Origin: Rhodoferax sp.
Lineage (GTDB): Bacteria; Pseudomonadota; Gammaproteobacteria; Burkholderiales; Burkholderiaceae_C
Reading direction: 5' to 3'
Assembly (NCBI GenBank): GCA_019449595.1
Contig: JAGRPL010000006.1
Coordinates: 62,001-126,000, forward strand
DNA: 64,000 nucleotides
Shown: in pieces, positions 49,099 through 58,032 of the stretch
Numbering within the stretch: position 1 is the first letter of the stretch
Layout of the letters: each line of letters opens with the position of its first letter
Translations under genes and position numbers: made by a program
Notes under the pieces: generated by a model
Databases searched by the model: none
What the model was told of the DNA's origin: nothing
The model's input: only the letters and a program-made list of their open reading frames with translations

Positions 49099-49920
49099 TT
49101 AACCCACTTTGATGATGGAACGCGCGCCGTCGCGACGACCAATGATGTTGAGGAGATTGGCCAGCGCGTCGGCGCGCTCCGGTGCGGCACGCGCTTCGCC
49201 GTTGAACTGCAGCTGCCCGGCGTTCCAGTGGCCGCTGCCGCTGAGTTGCAGGCTGCCGTCCAGCGTGCGCAGGTCCAGCGCGGGAGAGGGGCCGCCCACC
49301 AGGGTCAGGCGGTAGCTGCCCACGGGCTTGAGGGTGGACAGGCTGGTGGACATCCGGGTGGCGTCCAGCCGGGCCTGCCCGCTCACGCTCCAGCCGGCGC
49401 GCTGCCAGTGCAGTGCCAGCTGCTGGCTCGACAGTGCCAGTGTGCCCTGCAGCTGCAGGGTGTTCCAGGGCGTGCCCAGGCCGGCCAGCAGCGTGCTGGG
49501 CCAGTGCGCCGGCTGTGCGTCGCTCAGGTCGGACAGCTGCAGTTGCAGGCCGGCCAGCGACGCCTTGGCGGTCCATACCCACGGGCCGGGCAGGCAGCAT
49601 GGCGCCTGCAGGGCTAGTTGGAGCCCGCTCAGCGTGGGGCGGATGCGCCAGGCCAGGCGCCCGGGCAGGGCGGTGGCGTCCTGGCTGCCAGGACCCGCGC
49701 CCAGCACCAGCTCGGCGGAGCCGTTCCAGACCGTGCCCTGGGTGGCCAGCAGTTGGACCCGGGCGTCGCTGCCCTGCGCGACGCTGGCGGCCAGCCAGCG
49801 TGCCGGCGCAAAGGCAACGGTGCCCAGCAGGCCGCCCAGCAGCACACCCGCCGCAGCCCAGCCCCAGGGCGCGCGGCCGTGGCGGAAGTGGGGAGTGGCA
49901 TGGGTGCGTGGTGGGCGCAT
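49099..49920 (-). CDS. gspN: Type II secretion protein GspN
   Basis: The protein has 273 residues with one N-terminal membrane helix (WAAAGVLLGGLLGTVAFAPARWL) and a periplasmic beta-rich domain with GTVWNGSAELVLG and LDGSLQLSGSGHW, as in GspN. GspN is present in only some type II systems and its role is not settled. It lies five bases before gspD. Confidence 0.88.
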   Translation of the reverse strand: MRPPRTHATPHFRHGRAPWGWAAAGVLLGGLLGTVAFAPARWLAASVAQGSDARVQLLATQGTVWNGSAELVLGAGPGSQDATALPGRLAWRIRPTLSGLQLALQAPCCLPGPWVWTAKASLAGLQLQLSDLSDAQPAHWPSTLLAGLGTPWNTLQLQGTLALSSQQLALHWQRAGWSVSGQARLDATRMSTSLSTLKPVGSYRLTLVGGPSPALDLRTLDGSLQLSGSGHWNAGQLQFNGEARAAPERADALANLLNIIGRRDGARSIIKVG

Positions 49921-49929
49921 GGGGTGGGT

Positions 49930-50406
49930 TTACGGTTGGGGCAGGGCCATTTGCAGGGTGCCGCTCCAGCCGTTTGCGGCGTGGGTCAGGCGGGCCTGCA
50001 CCGGCGCCGACCGCGCATTGGTGCGGGCGCTGGCGAGCCACTGGGCCAGAGCGGTGGCGTCCACGCCGCGCAGGGTGACGGTGGCAGTGCCGCCGGCCAA
50101 GGCCAGTTCTGCCCGCGTACCGAATGCCTGGGCGACCGAGGCCTGCAGCGCCTGCGTCGCGGCGGCCGGTGTCAGGCGGGGCAGGGCCTGTGCGGCCTGC
50201 GCCTGTGCCTGCAGGCGCAGCATGGTTTGCAGCTGGGCTTGCTGGGTGGCGCGCTGGGGTTCGTAGCCGCGCAGGGTGCGCAGGGCCGGTGCCAGCGCCA
50301 CCGCCCACAGCAGGGCCAGGCCCAGCAGTATGCCGCCGCTGCGCAGCAGGGTCTTTTCCCGGGGTGGGCGCTGGCTCCACCAGGCATGCAGGGCTGGGGT
50401 GTTCAT
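49930..50406 (-). CDS. gspM: Type II secretion protein GspM
   Basis: The protein has 158 residues: cytoplasmic start (WWSQRPPREKTLLRSG), one membrane helix and a periplasmic ferredoxin-like domain. GspM works with GspL in the inner membrane platform. It overlaps gspL by four bases (ATGA). Confidence 0.88.
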   Translation of the reverse strand: MNTPALHAWWSQRPPREKTLLRSGGILLGLALLWAVALAPALRTLRGYEPQRATQQAQLQTMLRLQAQAQAAQALPRLTPAAATQALQASVAQAFGTRAELALAGGTATVTLRGVDATALAQWLASARTNARSAPVQARLTHAANGWSGTLQMALPQP

Positions 50407-51668
50407 GGGGTGCTCCGGGTTTGCAGCACCAGCGTAGCGCCGTTCAGGTGGCTGCGCAGGCCCTGGGCCTGCAGGGTCTGGTCCAGCGCGTCAGCCTGCG
50501 CGGGGGTGATTTGCAGGCCGTTCAGGCGCAATTCGCCGGCGGAAAATTCCAGGGCGGTGGGGGCCAGGGTTGGGAGGGTGGGCGGACCGGAAGTGCCCAG
50601 GGCGCCGAGCAGGGCTTCCAAGTCGCGGGGCGAGGCCATGCCGCCGGCCTGTTGCAGGGCCGCCACCTCGCGTGCCATTTGCAAGGGGGCGTCCACTACC
50701 ACGGTGACCTGGGGGAAGGTGGCGAGCAGCGTGTTGCGGATGGCGGCGCGTTGCTGTTCCAGTTGGGTCTGCGCGCGCCAGGCAAAGGCGTTGAGGCCCA
50801 GCACCTGCACCACGGCCAGGGTCAGCGCGGCCCAGCGGGCCGGCCGCCAGGCGGCAGTGGTCCAGAAGCTGGTGGCGGCGGCGGCCACACGGGTGAGCCA
50901 GGGGTTCTGGCGGGCCAGGTCGAACTGCGCCAAGTTCCAGTCGGTCTGCGTGGCGTCCAGCAGGCGCTGGGCGGGCGGGACGATAGTGGCCTGGCGGTGC
51001 AGCAGCTGTTCGGCGCGCTGGGCCACAGCCGGTTCGGCATGCAGGGTGGCGTTGGCGCGCAGGGTGTCGGGGAGCTGGCGGGGCAGGGGCTGGTCTGCCG
51101 CGACCGGCAGGGTGTGCACGCCTTCGGAATCGGTCCAGACCAGTTGGGCGGCGTCGGGCGAGCCGGTAACCCAGAGAGCGGTTGCCGCCTGGTTGCCGGG
51201 CGCCCATTCGGGCACCACGCGGTCGGGTGTGATTCCGGCCTGCTGCAGGGTCTGCAAGGCGCTGCGCAACCAGGGCCGGTCACACACGGCGACCCACACC
51301 GCGCCATCGGCCTGCGCCGGGGCCTGCAAGGCAAAGTGGAGCTGGGCCGGGTCGTCGAGCAAACGGTCTTCCAGCAGGCCTTCGAGCACGGCCCGCAGGC
51401 GCGGCGCCTGGCGCTGGGGTCCCCAGCCGCGGGGCAGGGTTCCCGCCGGCAGTTGCACCCGGTGCCATGACAGCGCGCTGCCCGGCACCATGGCGATGGT
51501 CTGTGTGGCGGTACCCGCAACCGCCGCCAGTTGCGCCGCCGTGCCGCTGGCGTGGGCCGCAACCGCATGGTCGTCCCGGGACAGCACGTAGTCCAGCGCC
51601 GTGGCGGGGGCGTTGGGTGGTGCAAGGGTGATGAGCAGCGTGGTCATGGGGGGGGTTTTGCGGCTCAT
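50403..51668 (-). CDS. gspL: Type II secretion protein GspL
   Basis: The protein has about 421 residues: an actin-like cytoplasmic domain that recruits GspE, a membrane helix near residue 270 (ALTLAVVQVLGLNAFAW) and a periplasmic ferredoxin-like domain. ATG 51668 overlaps the gspK stop (ATGA), which favours it over ATG 51647. A C8 run lies between the two starts, so slippage there would disable only the longer form. Confidence 0.88.
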   Translation of the reverse strand: MSRKTPPMTTLLITLAPPNAPATALDYVLSRDDHAVAAHASGTAAQLAAVAGTATQTIAMVPGSALSWHRVQLPAGTLPRGWGPQRQAPRLRAVLEGLLEDRLLDDPAQLHFALQAPAQADGAVWVAVCDRPWLRSALQTLQQAGITPDRVVPEWAPGNQAATALWVTGSPDAAQLVWTDSEGVHTLPVAADQPLPRQLPDTLRANATLHAEPAVAQRAEQLLHRQATIVPPAQRLLDATQTDWNLAQFDLARQNPWLTRVAAAATSFWTTAAWRPARWAALTLAVVQVLGLNAFAWRAQTQLEQQRAAIRNTLLATFPQVTVVVDAPLQMAREVAALQQAGGMASPRDLEALLGALGTSGPPTLPTLAPTALEFSAGELRLNGLQITPAQADALDQTLQAQGLRSHLNGATLVLQTRSTP

Positions 51669-52660
51669 TGTACGGAGGCCAACGGGGCCTGGGCACCCCG
51701 TTCGCGCCACAGCACCCGCACGACCAGACCGTCGCGCTGGAGCACCGAGCGTTCCTGCACCACCCGGCCATCCAGACGCAGTTGCCCGCGCACCTCGAAG
51801 TAGCGGGAGTTGACGCTGTGTTCGCCTTCGAGCAGGGCGGTGTCGGCGGCGCCCATGGCGCGGGTGGCATCGCCCAGGGTGCGGAAATGGGACTGCGCCC
51901 GTGCGGTGACCAGCCCCTGCGCGCCGGCCAGGTCCAGGCCGCTGATGCAGGCATGCAGCACCAGCGCGGGCGCCGTGTTGAGGTTGACGGGCGTGCGCTC
52001 GGGCAGCACGGTGATGTAGGGCTGCAGCACGGCAAGGCTCTGGGGCGACAGGCCCAGCCAGGTGAGCTGCTCGGTGCTGCGGGGTAGTAGGGGCGTGTAA
52101 GTGGCGCTGGGCGCGCCTGTGGGGGCCGGGCCGCGCGCGGGGCTGTCGGGCTCCAGTGCCCGTTGCAGGTTTTGGACCAGGGTTGCCAGTTCGGCGTCGG
52201 GCAGGTGCAGCGCGGCAAATAGGCGGGTGAAGGCCCGCACCGACGGAGCGTTGGGGCGACCGTCCTGCACCAGGTTGATCACGTTGAGGCGGGCCTGCAG
52301 GTCGGTGATGCTGCCGGAGAGGAACGCCGCCTGCAGCGTGTCGGTGGTGTCGCTATGGCCCTGGGCGCTGGCCAGAAACGCAGACAGCCGCGCTTCCTGC
52401 AGGGGCACGGCCCAGGGTTCGGCCAGGTGGTCGGTGCTGCCGGCACGGGCGTCTTCGCGCAGGATGAGGCGGGCCCAGTCCAGCGCGCCCTGCAGCAGCC
52501 AGCCGGATTGCACCCGGGCGCGTTCGGCGGTCTCGACCTCCACGCCCCGCCATTGCCGCCACAGCGCGGTGGTGCTCAGCACGGCCACCAGGGTGACCAG
52601 CAGCATGGCCACCAGGATGGCGGCACCGCGTTGTGTGCGGGCAAGGGGCCGGGGGTTCAT
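51665..52660 (-). CDS. gspK: Type II secretion minor pseudopilin GspK
   Basis: The protein has 331 residues. The prepilin segment is RGAAILVAMLLVTLVAVL without the usual Glu5, as is normal for GspK, which caps the pseudopilus tip with GspI and GspJ. A large soluble domain follows, with RLNVINLVQDG and VNLNTAPALVLHACISGL. It overlaps gspJ and gspL by four bases each. Confidence 0.92.
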   Translation of the reverse strand: MNPRPLARTQRGAAILVAMLLVTLVAVLSTTALWRQWRGVEVETAERARVQSGWLLQGALDWARLILREDARAGSTDHLAEPWAVPLQEARLSAFLASAQGHSDTTDTLQAAFLSGSITDLQARLNVINLVQDGRPNAPSVRAFTRLFAALHLPDAELATLVQNLQRALEPDSPARGPAPTGAPSATYTPLLPRSTEQLTWLGLSPQSLAVLQPYITVLPERTPVNLNTAPALVLHACISGLDLAGAQGLVTARAQSHFRTLGDATRAMGAADTALLEGEHSVNSRYFEVRGQLRLDGRVVQERSVLQRDGLVVRVLWRERGAQAPLASVQ

Positions 52661-53340
52661 GGCGTGCTGCTGCTCAGGGTGGGCCGCACCCAGTCGCGGG
52701 TGAGTGTGCCGGCCAGGGGATGCGTAGCGGGCAGTTGCAGGACCAGGCGCACGCCGTCGGGCACGGGGGCGTTGCCGGCGGGGCTGGCGCCGGCAGCCGG
52801 TGCACCAGCGCTGGAGAGCGGATTGCTCCAGGCGCCTCCCCGGGCGTAATACAGCTGCCACTGTGCCAGCGGCGCCAGAGCCACTTCGCGCTGGCGGGCG
52901 GAGTCACCGGGGCTTTGCGCCCACTGCGCGGCGGCCTGCCAGGCCGTCTGCCAGTCAGCCCGGGTGCGTGCGGGGGTGGACTGCCAGCGCAGCCACTGGT
53001 CGGTGCCGTTGCGGTTGGCACGCGTCCAGGCAACCACCAGAACCCCCTCGGTGGCGTCCGTGCTGGAGCGGCGGGTGATACGCAGCACGCGGCCATCCCA
53101 GTCGATGGGGGTGATCTGGGGCAGTTCCAGCAGGGCATCCAGATCGGCACCCCATTGGGCCAGTCCGGCTTCCAGCGTCAGGACGGCGTCGGTGTGGTCG
53201 CGTGTGCGGGCATTGGCGACCTGCATGCCGTCCAGGGCGCGCCAGCCCATGACCGCCATCAACGCCAGGATGCCGATGGCCACCAGCAGCTCGATCAGGG
53301 TGAAGCCGCCCTGCGCGGGACGGGGGGTGCGGCCCAACAT
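52657..53340 (-). CDS. gspJ: Type II secretion minor pseudopilin GspJ
   Basis: The protein has 227 residues with prepilin segment GGFTLIELLVAIGILALMAVMGWRALDGM, here identified by GFTLIELLVAI. It has four-base overlap with gspK, one-base overlap with gspI. Confidence 0.92.
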   Translation of the reverse strand: MLGRTPRPAQGGFTLIELLVAIGILALMAVMGWRALDGMQVANARTRDHTDAVLTLEAGLAQWGADLDALLELPQITPIDWDGRVLRITRRSSTDATEGVLVVAWTRANRNGTDQWLRWQSTPARTRADWQTAWQAAAQWAQSPGDSARQREVALAPLAQWQLYYARGGAWSNPLSSAGAPAAGASPAGNAPVPDGVRLVLQLPATHPLAGTLTRDWVRPTLSSSTP

Positions 53341-53696
53341 CAGTAGCGCCCCACCACGGTGCTGAGTTGCAGCAGGGGCTGCTGTGCGCGCAGCAGGCGG
53401 ACTTCGACCCGGCGGAAGTTGGGGTTGGGGGTGGGTTGCACCACCAGTTGCAGGTCGAGCGTGCGACCCGCTTGCTCGCAGGGTGCGGTGCGGTCGCCGA
53501 CATCGGGCAACTGGCGCGACAGCCGGATCTGGGCCAAGGTGTTTTCTGCACACAGCTGGGCCAGGACGCGGTCGCTCTGGCGCTCGGTATTGCGGGTCAG
53601 GGCGCTGGTGGCCTGCAGGCCGGCGATCAGCGCTGTGGCCACGATGGCCAGTGCCACCAGCACTTCAATCAGCGTGAAACCGCGCGCACGGGTCAT
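53340..53696 (-). CDS. gspI: Type II secretion minor pseudopilin GspI
   Basis: The protein has 118 residues. The prepilin segment is RGFTLIEVLVALAIVATAL. It overlaps gspH by four bases. The C-terminus has RRVEVRLL and LLQLSTVVGRY, as in GspI. Confidence 0.92.
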   Translation of the reverse strand: MTRARGFTLIEVLVALAIVATALIAGLQATSALTRNTERQSDRVLAQLCAENTLAQIRLSRQLPDVGDRTAPCEQAGRTLDLQLVVQPTPNPNFRRVEVRLLRAQQPLLQLSTVVGRY

Positions 53697-54178
53697 GGTG
53701 GCGCGGCTCCGGGGGACGGGCTCTGCACGGCGAAGGGGCGTACGCCGTCGGTGCCCACCTGCAGGCTGCGCCCGGGCTGGTCGGTAAGCCACAGGCGCAC
53801 GCTTTGCGGGGGAATCAGGGGCTCGGGGCCCAGCAGCACAGGCTGGGCGCTGCTGGCGGAAATGCCGTTTTCCGTCCAGCCGGTGGGCAGCGGGGACGGG
53901 CCCGTGGCGGGCAGGCCATCCCACGCAAAGCCGTTGGGCGTGGCGCGCCAGCGCACCGGTACCCCCAGCGTGCGGGACTGGGCGCGGGCCGATTCCAGCA
54001 GGGCCGCCAGGCGCTGGGCCTGGGTGTCCAGGCGGGACTGGGCCGAGTCGCGCAGCGCCAGGCTGACGCCCGCCGACGCCAGGGCCACAATGGCCACCAC
54101 GATCAGCAGTTCCAGCAGGGTGAAGCCGCGAGACGGCACCCTGCGGGGCCACCTATTGCCAGCTGCCAATATCGGCAT
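53693..54178 (-). CDS. gspH: Type II secretion minor pseudopilin GspH
   Basis: The prepilin segment SRGFTLLELLIVVAIVALA is followed by a GspH domain with QRLAALLESARAQSRTLGVPVRW. The start is uncertain: ATG 54178 overlaps gspG by 26 bases and gives 161 residues; a GTG at 54139 gives a shorter leader peptide closer to family norm. Overlaps gspI by four bases. Confidence 0.88.
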   Translation of the reverse strand: MPILAAGNRWPRRVPSRGFTLLELLIVVAIVALASAGVSLALRDSAQSRLDTQAQRLAALLESARAQSRTLGVPVRWRATPNGFAWDGLPATGPSPLPTGWTENGISASSAQPVLLGPEPLIPPQSVRLWLTDQPGRSLQVGTDGVRPFAVQSPSPGAAPP

Positions 54179-54593
54179 TCTTGCCTTCGCCGCCGGCCTG
54201 GCCGTCGGCGCCGAAGGACAGCACGTCAATCTCGCCCTTGATTCCGGGGTTCATGTAGAGGTAGGGGCGGTCCCACGGATCGTTGGGCAGCTTGTCCAGG
54301 TAGGGGCGCCAGTTGGTGGGGGCCGGGCCGCTGGCGGGTTTGGCAACCAGGGCGCGCAGGCCCTGCTCGGCCGTGGGGTAGCGCTGGTTGTCCAGCTTGT
54401 AGAGCTTGAGCGCCTGGACCAGGTTGGCAATATCGGTCTTGGCGGCGGTGACGCGGGCGTCGTCGGCGCGGTCCAGCACGTTGGGCACGATCAGGGCCGC
54501 CAGCACGCCGATGATGACCAGCACCACCATCAACTCAATCAGCGTGAAGCCTGTGGCCAGGCGGCGGGACAGCAATCGGGCGGTTCTTGGCAT
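54153..54593 (-). CDS. gspG: Type II secretion major pseudopilin GspG
   Basis: The protein has 146 residues. The prepilin segment is TGFTLIELMVVLVIIGVLAAL, and the C-terminal calcium loop region is recognisable (DPWDRPYLYMNPG, DVLSFGADGQAGGEG). It is the main subunit of the pseudopilus and the first gene of the gspGHIJKLMNDE run. It starts 39 bases from the divergent gspC start, so both promoters share a very short region. Confidence 0.95.
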   Translation of the reverse strand: MPRTARLLSRRLATGFTLIELMVVLVIIGVLAALIVPNVLDRADDARVTAAKTDIANLVQALKLYKLDNQRYPTAEQGLRALVAKPASGPAPTNWRPYLDKLPNDPWDRPYLYMNPGIKGEIDVLSFGADGQAGGEGKNADIGSWQ

Positions 54594-54632
54594 GGTGTGT
54601 GGCGGGGTGACCGGTAAATGCGAGGGGCTTCC

Positions 54633-55130
54633 ATGATAATGCGCCCTATGGTCCTGTCATCCCGCACGCTCTGGTTGCCCCGCATCGCTGCTTTCGCCCT
54701 GGCGGCGCTGGCTGCGGGCAGCGCGGTGTACTGGGCGCTGCAGGGGCCGGCTGCCGCAGCACCATCCGGCCTAGCGGTGGCTGACCTGTCGCCGCCGTCT
54801 GTGAACACGCGGGCTGTGGCCTCGGCACTGGGTGCGCCTGGCGGCGCGGGCATGGGTGGGGCCGACCCGGCCCTGGCGGCGCCTGCCCTGGCGTCCAGTC
54901 GCTTTGCCCTGACCGGTGTGGTGGCGGGCGCAAGCCAGTCGGGCGCGGCACTGATTGCCGTGGACGGCAAGCCACCCAAACCCTTTGTGGTGGGCGCTGT
55001 GGTGGGCGATGGCTGGGTGCTGCGTGCGGTGCAGGCGCGCCGCGCCGTGCTGGCGCAGCCGGATGCGGCCGATGCCACCGTCCTGGTGCTGGACATGCCA
55101 GCACCGATTGGCGCTAAAAAAGGGTTCTAG
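54633..55130 (+). CDS. gspC: Type II secretion protein GspC
   Basis: The protein has about 165 residues: membrane helix (LPRIAAFALAALAAGSAVYWAL), Pro/Ala linker, and HR domain with FALTGVVAGASQSGAALIAVDGKPPKPFVVG. No C-terminal PDZ or coiled coil, so it is a short GspC. ATG 54633 follows GAGGGG at a good distance; 54639 and 54648 are other possible starts. It is divergent from gspG and convergent with ilvA. Confidence 0.9.
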   Translation: MIMRPMVLSSRTLWLPRIAAFALAALAAGSAVYWALQGPAAAAPSGLAVADLSPPSVNTRAVASALGAPGGAGMGGADPALAAPALASSRFALTGVVAGASQSGAALIAVDGKPPKPFVVGAVVGDGWVLRAVQARRAVLAQPDAADATVLVLDMPAPIGAKKGF

Positions 55131-55151
55131 GCGGCGTAGAGTCTGCGTAGG

Positions 55152-55172
55152 TTGCTATGCATTACATAGCAA
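55152..55172. other. Inverted repeat between gspC and ilvA
   Basis: An eight-base perfect stem TTGCTATG / CATAGCAA with a five-base loop lies between two convergent genes. There is no T run, so it is not a standard terminator, but it may help end transcription from both sides. Confidence 0.5.
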
Positions 55173-55187
55173 TCCGTGTCTGCACGC

Positions 55188-56777
55188 TCACTGCTGCAGG
55201 AACATGCGGTACACCGGGTTGGCGGTTTCTTCCACGTAGGGGTAGTCCAGCGTCTGCAGGAACCTGGCAAAGGCCTTGTCGTCGGTCTTGGGCACCTGCA
55301 GGCCGACCAGGATGCGGCCGTAGTCGGCACCCTGGTTGCGGTAGTGGAACAGGCTGATGTTCCAGCCCGGGCGCATCAGGCTCAGGAATTTCATCAGGGC
55401 GCCGGGGCGCTCGGGGAAGATGAAGCGCAAGAGGCGCTCGTCGTGGGCCAGGGTGGAGTGGCCACCCACCATGTGGCGGATGTGTTCCTTGGCCAGCTCG
55501 TCGTGCGTGAGGTCCAGCGTGGCGAAGCGGTGCTTGCTGAAGTGCTTGGCAATTTTCTGCGACTCGCCCTGGCCGTGGGTGGTCAGGCCCACGAACACAT
55601 GGGCCTTGGCGCCATCGCTGATGCGGTAGTTGAATTCCGTCACGCTGCGCGGCCCGCCGGGCAGCTGGTCGATCAGTTCGCAGAAACGCTTGAAGCTGCC
55701 GCGCTCTTCGGGGATGGTGACGGCAAACAGGGCTTCGCGCTCCTCGCCCACCTCGGCGCGCTCGGCCACGAAGCGCAGGCGGTCGAAGTTCATGTTGGCG
55801 CCGCACAGGATGGCGGCGTAGGTCTCGCCCTTGGTCTTGTGCTGGGCCACGTACTGTTTGATGGCGGCCACGGCCAGTGCGCCGGCGGGCTCCACGATGG
55901 AGCGGGTGTCCACGAAGATGTCCTTGATGGCGGCGCACACGGCGTCGGTGTCCACGGCGATGAACTCATCGACCAGACCGCGGGAAATGCGGAAGGTCTC
56001 CTCGCCCACCAGCTTGACGGCGGTGCCGTCGGAGAACAGGCCGACGTCGGGCAGGGTGACGCGTTTTTTGGCGGTGACCGACTGCATCATGGCGTCGGAG
56101 TCGTTCATCTGCACGCCAATGACCTTGATGTGCGGGTCCACCGCCTTGATGTAGTTGGCCACGCCTGCCACCAGGCCGCCGCCGCCGATGGCCACAAACA
56201 CCGCGTCCAGCCGCATGCCGTTGTGCGTGCCGCCCAGGGTCTGCACCTGGCGCAGCATTTCCATAGCAATGGTGCCCTGGCCGGCAATCACGTCCGGGTC
56301 ATCGAAGGGGTGGACGAAGGTCAGGCCCTGTTTCTTCTGCAAGGTCACGGAATGGGCATAGGCGTCGGAGTAGCTGTCGCCAAACAGCACGACCTCGCCG
56401 CCAAATCCCTTCACCGCATCGATCTTGAGCTGCGGTGTGGTGGTGGGCATGACGATGACCGCCCGGGTACCCAGCTTGCGCGCGCTCAGGGCCACGCCCT
56501 GGGCGTGGTTGCCGGCCGAGGCGCAGATCACGCCTTTCTTGAGCTGCTCGGCGCTCAGGTGCGCCATCTTGTTGTAGGCTCCCCGCAGCTTGAAGCTGCG
56601 CACCACCTGCTGGTCTTCCCGCTTGAGCAGTACGGTGTTGTGCAGCCGTTTGCTCAGGGCACGGGCCGGCTCCAGGGTCGACTCGCTGGCCACGTCGTAG
56701 ACGCGGGCGGTCAGGATTTTCTTGAGGTAATCGGCGGGTGTCAGAGGCTGGGGGGATTTGGGGGCTTTGGTCGTCAT
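55188..56777 (-). CDS. ilvA: Threonine ammonia-lyase, biosynthetic
   Basis: The protein has 529 residues. The PLP Lys is in RSFKLRGAYNKM and the phosphate loop is AIGGGGLVAG. Two ACT-like regulatory repeats occupy the last ~180 residues, as in the biosynthetic, isoleucine-inhibited enzyme. It forms 2-oxobutanoate from threonine, the first step to isoleucine. ATG 56777 gives MTTKAPKSPQPL. It is divergent from the OsmC-family gene. Confidence 0.96.
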   Translation of the reverse strand: MTTKAPKSPQPLTPADYLKKILTARVYDVASESTLEPARALSKRLHNTVLLKREDQQVVRSFKLRGAYNKMAHLSAEQLKKGVICASAGNHAQGVALSARKLGTRAVIVMPTTTPQLKIDAVKGFGGEVVLFGDSYSDAYAHSVTLQKKQGLTFVHPFDDPDVIAGQGTIAMEMLRQVQTLGGTHNGMRLDAVFVAIGGGGLVAGVANYIKAVDPHIKVIGVQMNDSDAMMQSVTAKKRVTLPDVGLFSDGTAVKLVGEETFRISRGLVDEFIAVDTDAVCAAIKDIFVDTRSIVEPAGALAVAAIKQYVAQHKTKGETYAAILCGANMNFDRLRFVAERAEVGEEREALFAVTIPEERGSFKRFCELIDQLPGGPRSVTEFNYRISDGAKAHVFVGLTTHGQGESQKIAKHFSKHRFATLDLTHDELAKEHIRHMVGGHSTLAHDERLLRFIFPERPGALMKFLSLMRPGWNISLFHYRNQGADYGRILVGLQVPKTDDKAFARFLQTLDYPYVEETANPVYRMFLQQ

Positions 56778-56858
56778 GGCGGGTACGGTGTGATCTACAG
56801 ATGATAATCCCCGTCCTACTTTGAACAGGCAGCGCGCCCGGTGCGCAGGAGTTACACG

Positions 56859-57308
56859 ATGGAATGCACAGTCAGCTGGACCGGTGGGTTGAACACCCGC
56901 TCGGGCATGGGTTTTGTGGCCGAAACCGGCAGTGGTCACACCCTCATGATGGATGGTGCACCCGATGCCGCCAAGCCGGAAAACGGCGGCATGAACCTGG
57001 CGCCCCGCCCTCTGGAGCTGCTGCTGGCGGGGACTGGCGGCTGCACGGCCTATGACGTGGTGCTGATCCTCAAGCGCGGCCGCCACGCGGTGCAGGGATG
57101 CACGGTCAAGCTCACGGCTGAACGTGCCGAAACCGACCCCAAGGTGTTCACCCGGATCAACATGCATTTCACGGTGGCGGGCAAGGCGCTGCCGGCGGCG
57201 GCGGTGGAACGCGCCATTGCCATGAGCCACGAGAAATATTGCTCGGCCAGCATCATGCTGGCCAAAACGGCAGAAATCACCACCAGTTTCGAGCTGGTTG
57301 AAACTTAA
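56859..57308 (+). CDS. OsmC-family peroxiredoxin-like protein (YhfA type)
   Basis: The protein has 149 residues. The two redox cysteines are in [11 protein letters not shown] and [10 protein letters not shown], and RPLELLLAG is typical. Such proteins reduce organic hydroperoxides or are of unknown function in the YhfA branch. It ends with a four-base overlap with the convergent coq7 gene. Confidence 0.9.
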   Translation: MECTVSWTGGLNTRSGMGFVAETGSGHTLMMDGAPDAAKPENGGMNLAPRPLELLLAGTGGCTAYDVVLILKRGRHAVQGCTVKLTAERAETDPKVFTRINMHFTVAGKALPAAAVERAIAMSHEKYCSASIMLAKTAEITTSFELVET

Positions 57309-57922
57309 ATCCGCTGCGCCACCGTCGTCATGACCTTGGCGGCGGTGCGCATCAGTTCCTTCACTGGTTGAGGCAGCTCAACCGCGCCGGCGTCCTGCGC
57401 GTCCTGGGCGTGGCGCAGTTCATCGTCGTGCATCTGCACCACGATGGCACGTGAGGCGTGGTCGTTTTCGGGCAGCAGGTCGAGGTGGCTCTGCAGATGG
57501 GCGCCGACCTGGCGTTCGGTTTCCACGACGAAGCCCAGGCTCACCGGGTCGCCTAAACGGCCTGCCAGCAGGCCCAGCCCGAAGGCGCCGGCGTACCACA
57601 GCGGGTTGAGCAGGGAGGGGCGTTCCCCCAGTTCCTCCAGCCGCTCGGCGGTCCAGGCCAGGTGGTCGGTTTCTTCCGTGCAGGCACGTGTGAAATGCGC
57701 GCGCAACGCCGGGTTGGGTGTGGCCAGTGCCTGTGCTGTGTAGAGCGCCTGGGCGCATACCTCGCCCACGTGGTTCACGCGCATCAGTCCCGCAGCGCGG
57801 CGGCGCTCTTCGGGTGTCAGGGGGGTGGCCTGGTCCGCCAGCGTGGGGCAGACCTGCGACGCATGTGGTTTGGCAAACAGGGTGCGCAAGGCGGTGTCCA
57901 GCGAGGTGAGTAGCGCGTCCAT
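57305..57922 (-). CDS. coq7: Ubiquinone biosynthesis hydroxylase Coq7
   Basis: The protein has 205 residues. Di-iron ligands are visible as Glu/His sets in [25 protein letters not shown] and DDELRHA. It hydroxylates demethoxyubiquinol, the last hydroxylation in ubiquinone synthesis. ATG 57922 ([12 protein letters not shown]) is chosen; upstream codons lack family similarity. Confidence 0.95.
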   Translation of the reverse strand: MDALLTSLDTALRTLFAKPHASQVCPTLADQATPLTPEERRRAAGLMRVNHVGEVCAQALYTAQALATPNPALRAHFTRACTEETDHLAWTAERLEELGERPSLLNPLWYAGAFGLGLLAGRLGDPVSLGFVVETERQVGAHLQSHLDLLPENDHASRAIVVQMHDDELRHAQDAQDAGAVELPQPVKELMRTAAKVMTTVAQRI

Positions 57923-57959
57923 TTTGGGGCTTTGAATCAATCCAGCGGCTAGTTTAGCG

Positions 57960-57974
57960 TGGCACGGTTTTTGC
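57960..57974 (+). promoter_or_regulatory. Sigma-54 promoter upstream of porin 1
   Basis: TGGCACG-N4-TTGC with GG and GC exactly ten bases apart, the defining -24/-12 pattern. The predicted transcription start near 57986 gives a leader of about 47 bases to ATG 58033. No clear enhancer-binding site was recognised upstream, where the coq7 start lies. Confidence 0.7.
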
Positions 57975-58032
57975 GGAGACGGACTGTCCCTTGTGGACGA
58001 AAGTCCTTTGTTCCAACCTGGAGTACTCCTGC

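Noticed and set aside
47657-49102. 481-residue open frame on the plus strand
   Set aside because: It is antisense to gspD and made of Gly/His/Val-rich shadow sequence; gspD is strongly supported.
51648-51655. G8 run at the start of gspL as a phase switch
   Set aside because: It lies between two possible start codons, so slippage would not stop translation from ATG 51647; no sign of a broken frame.
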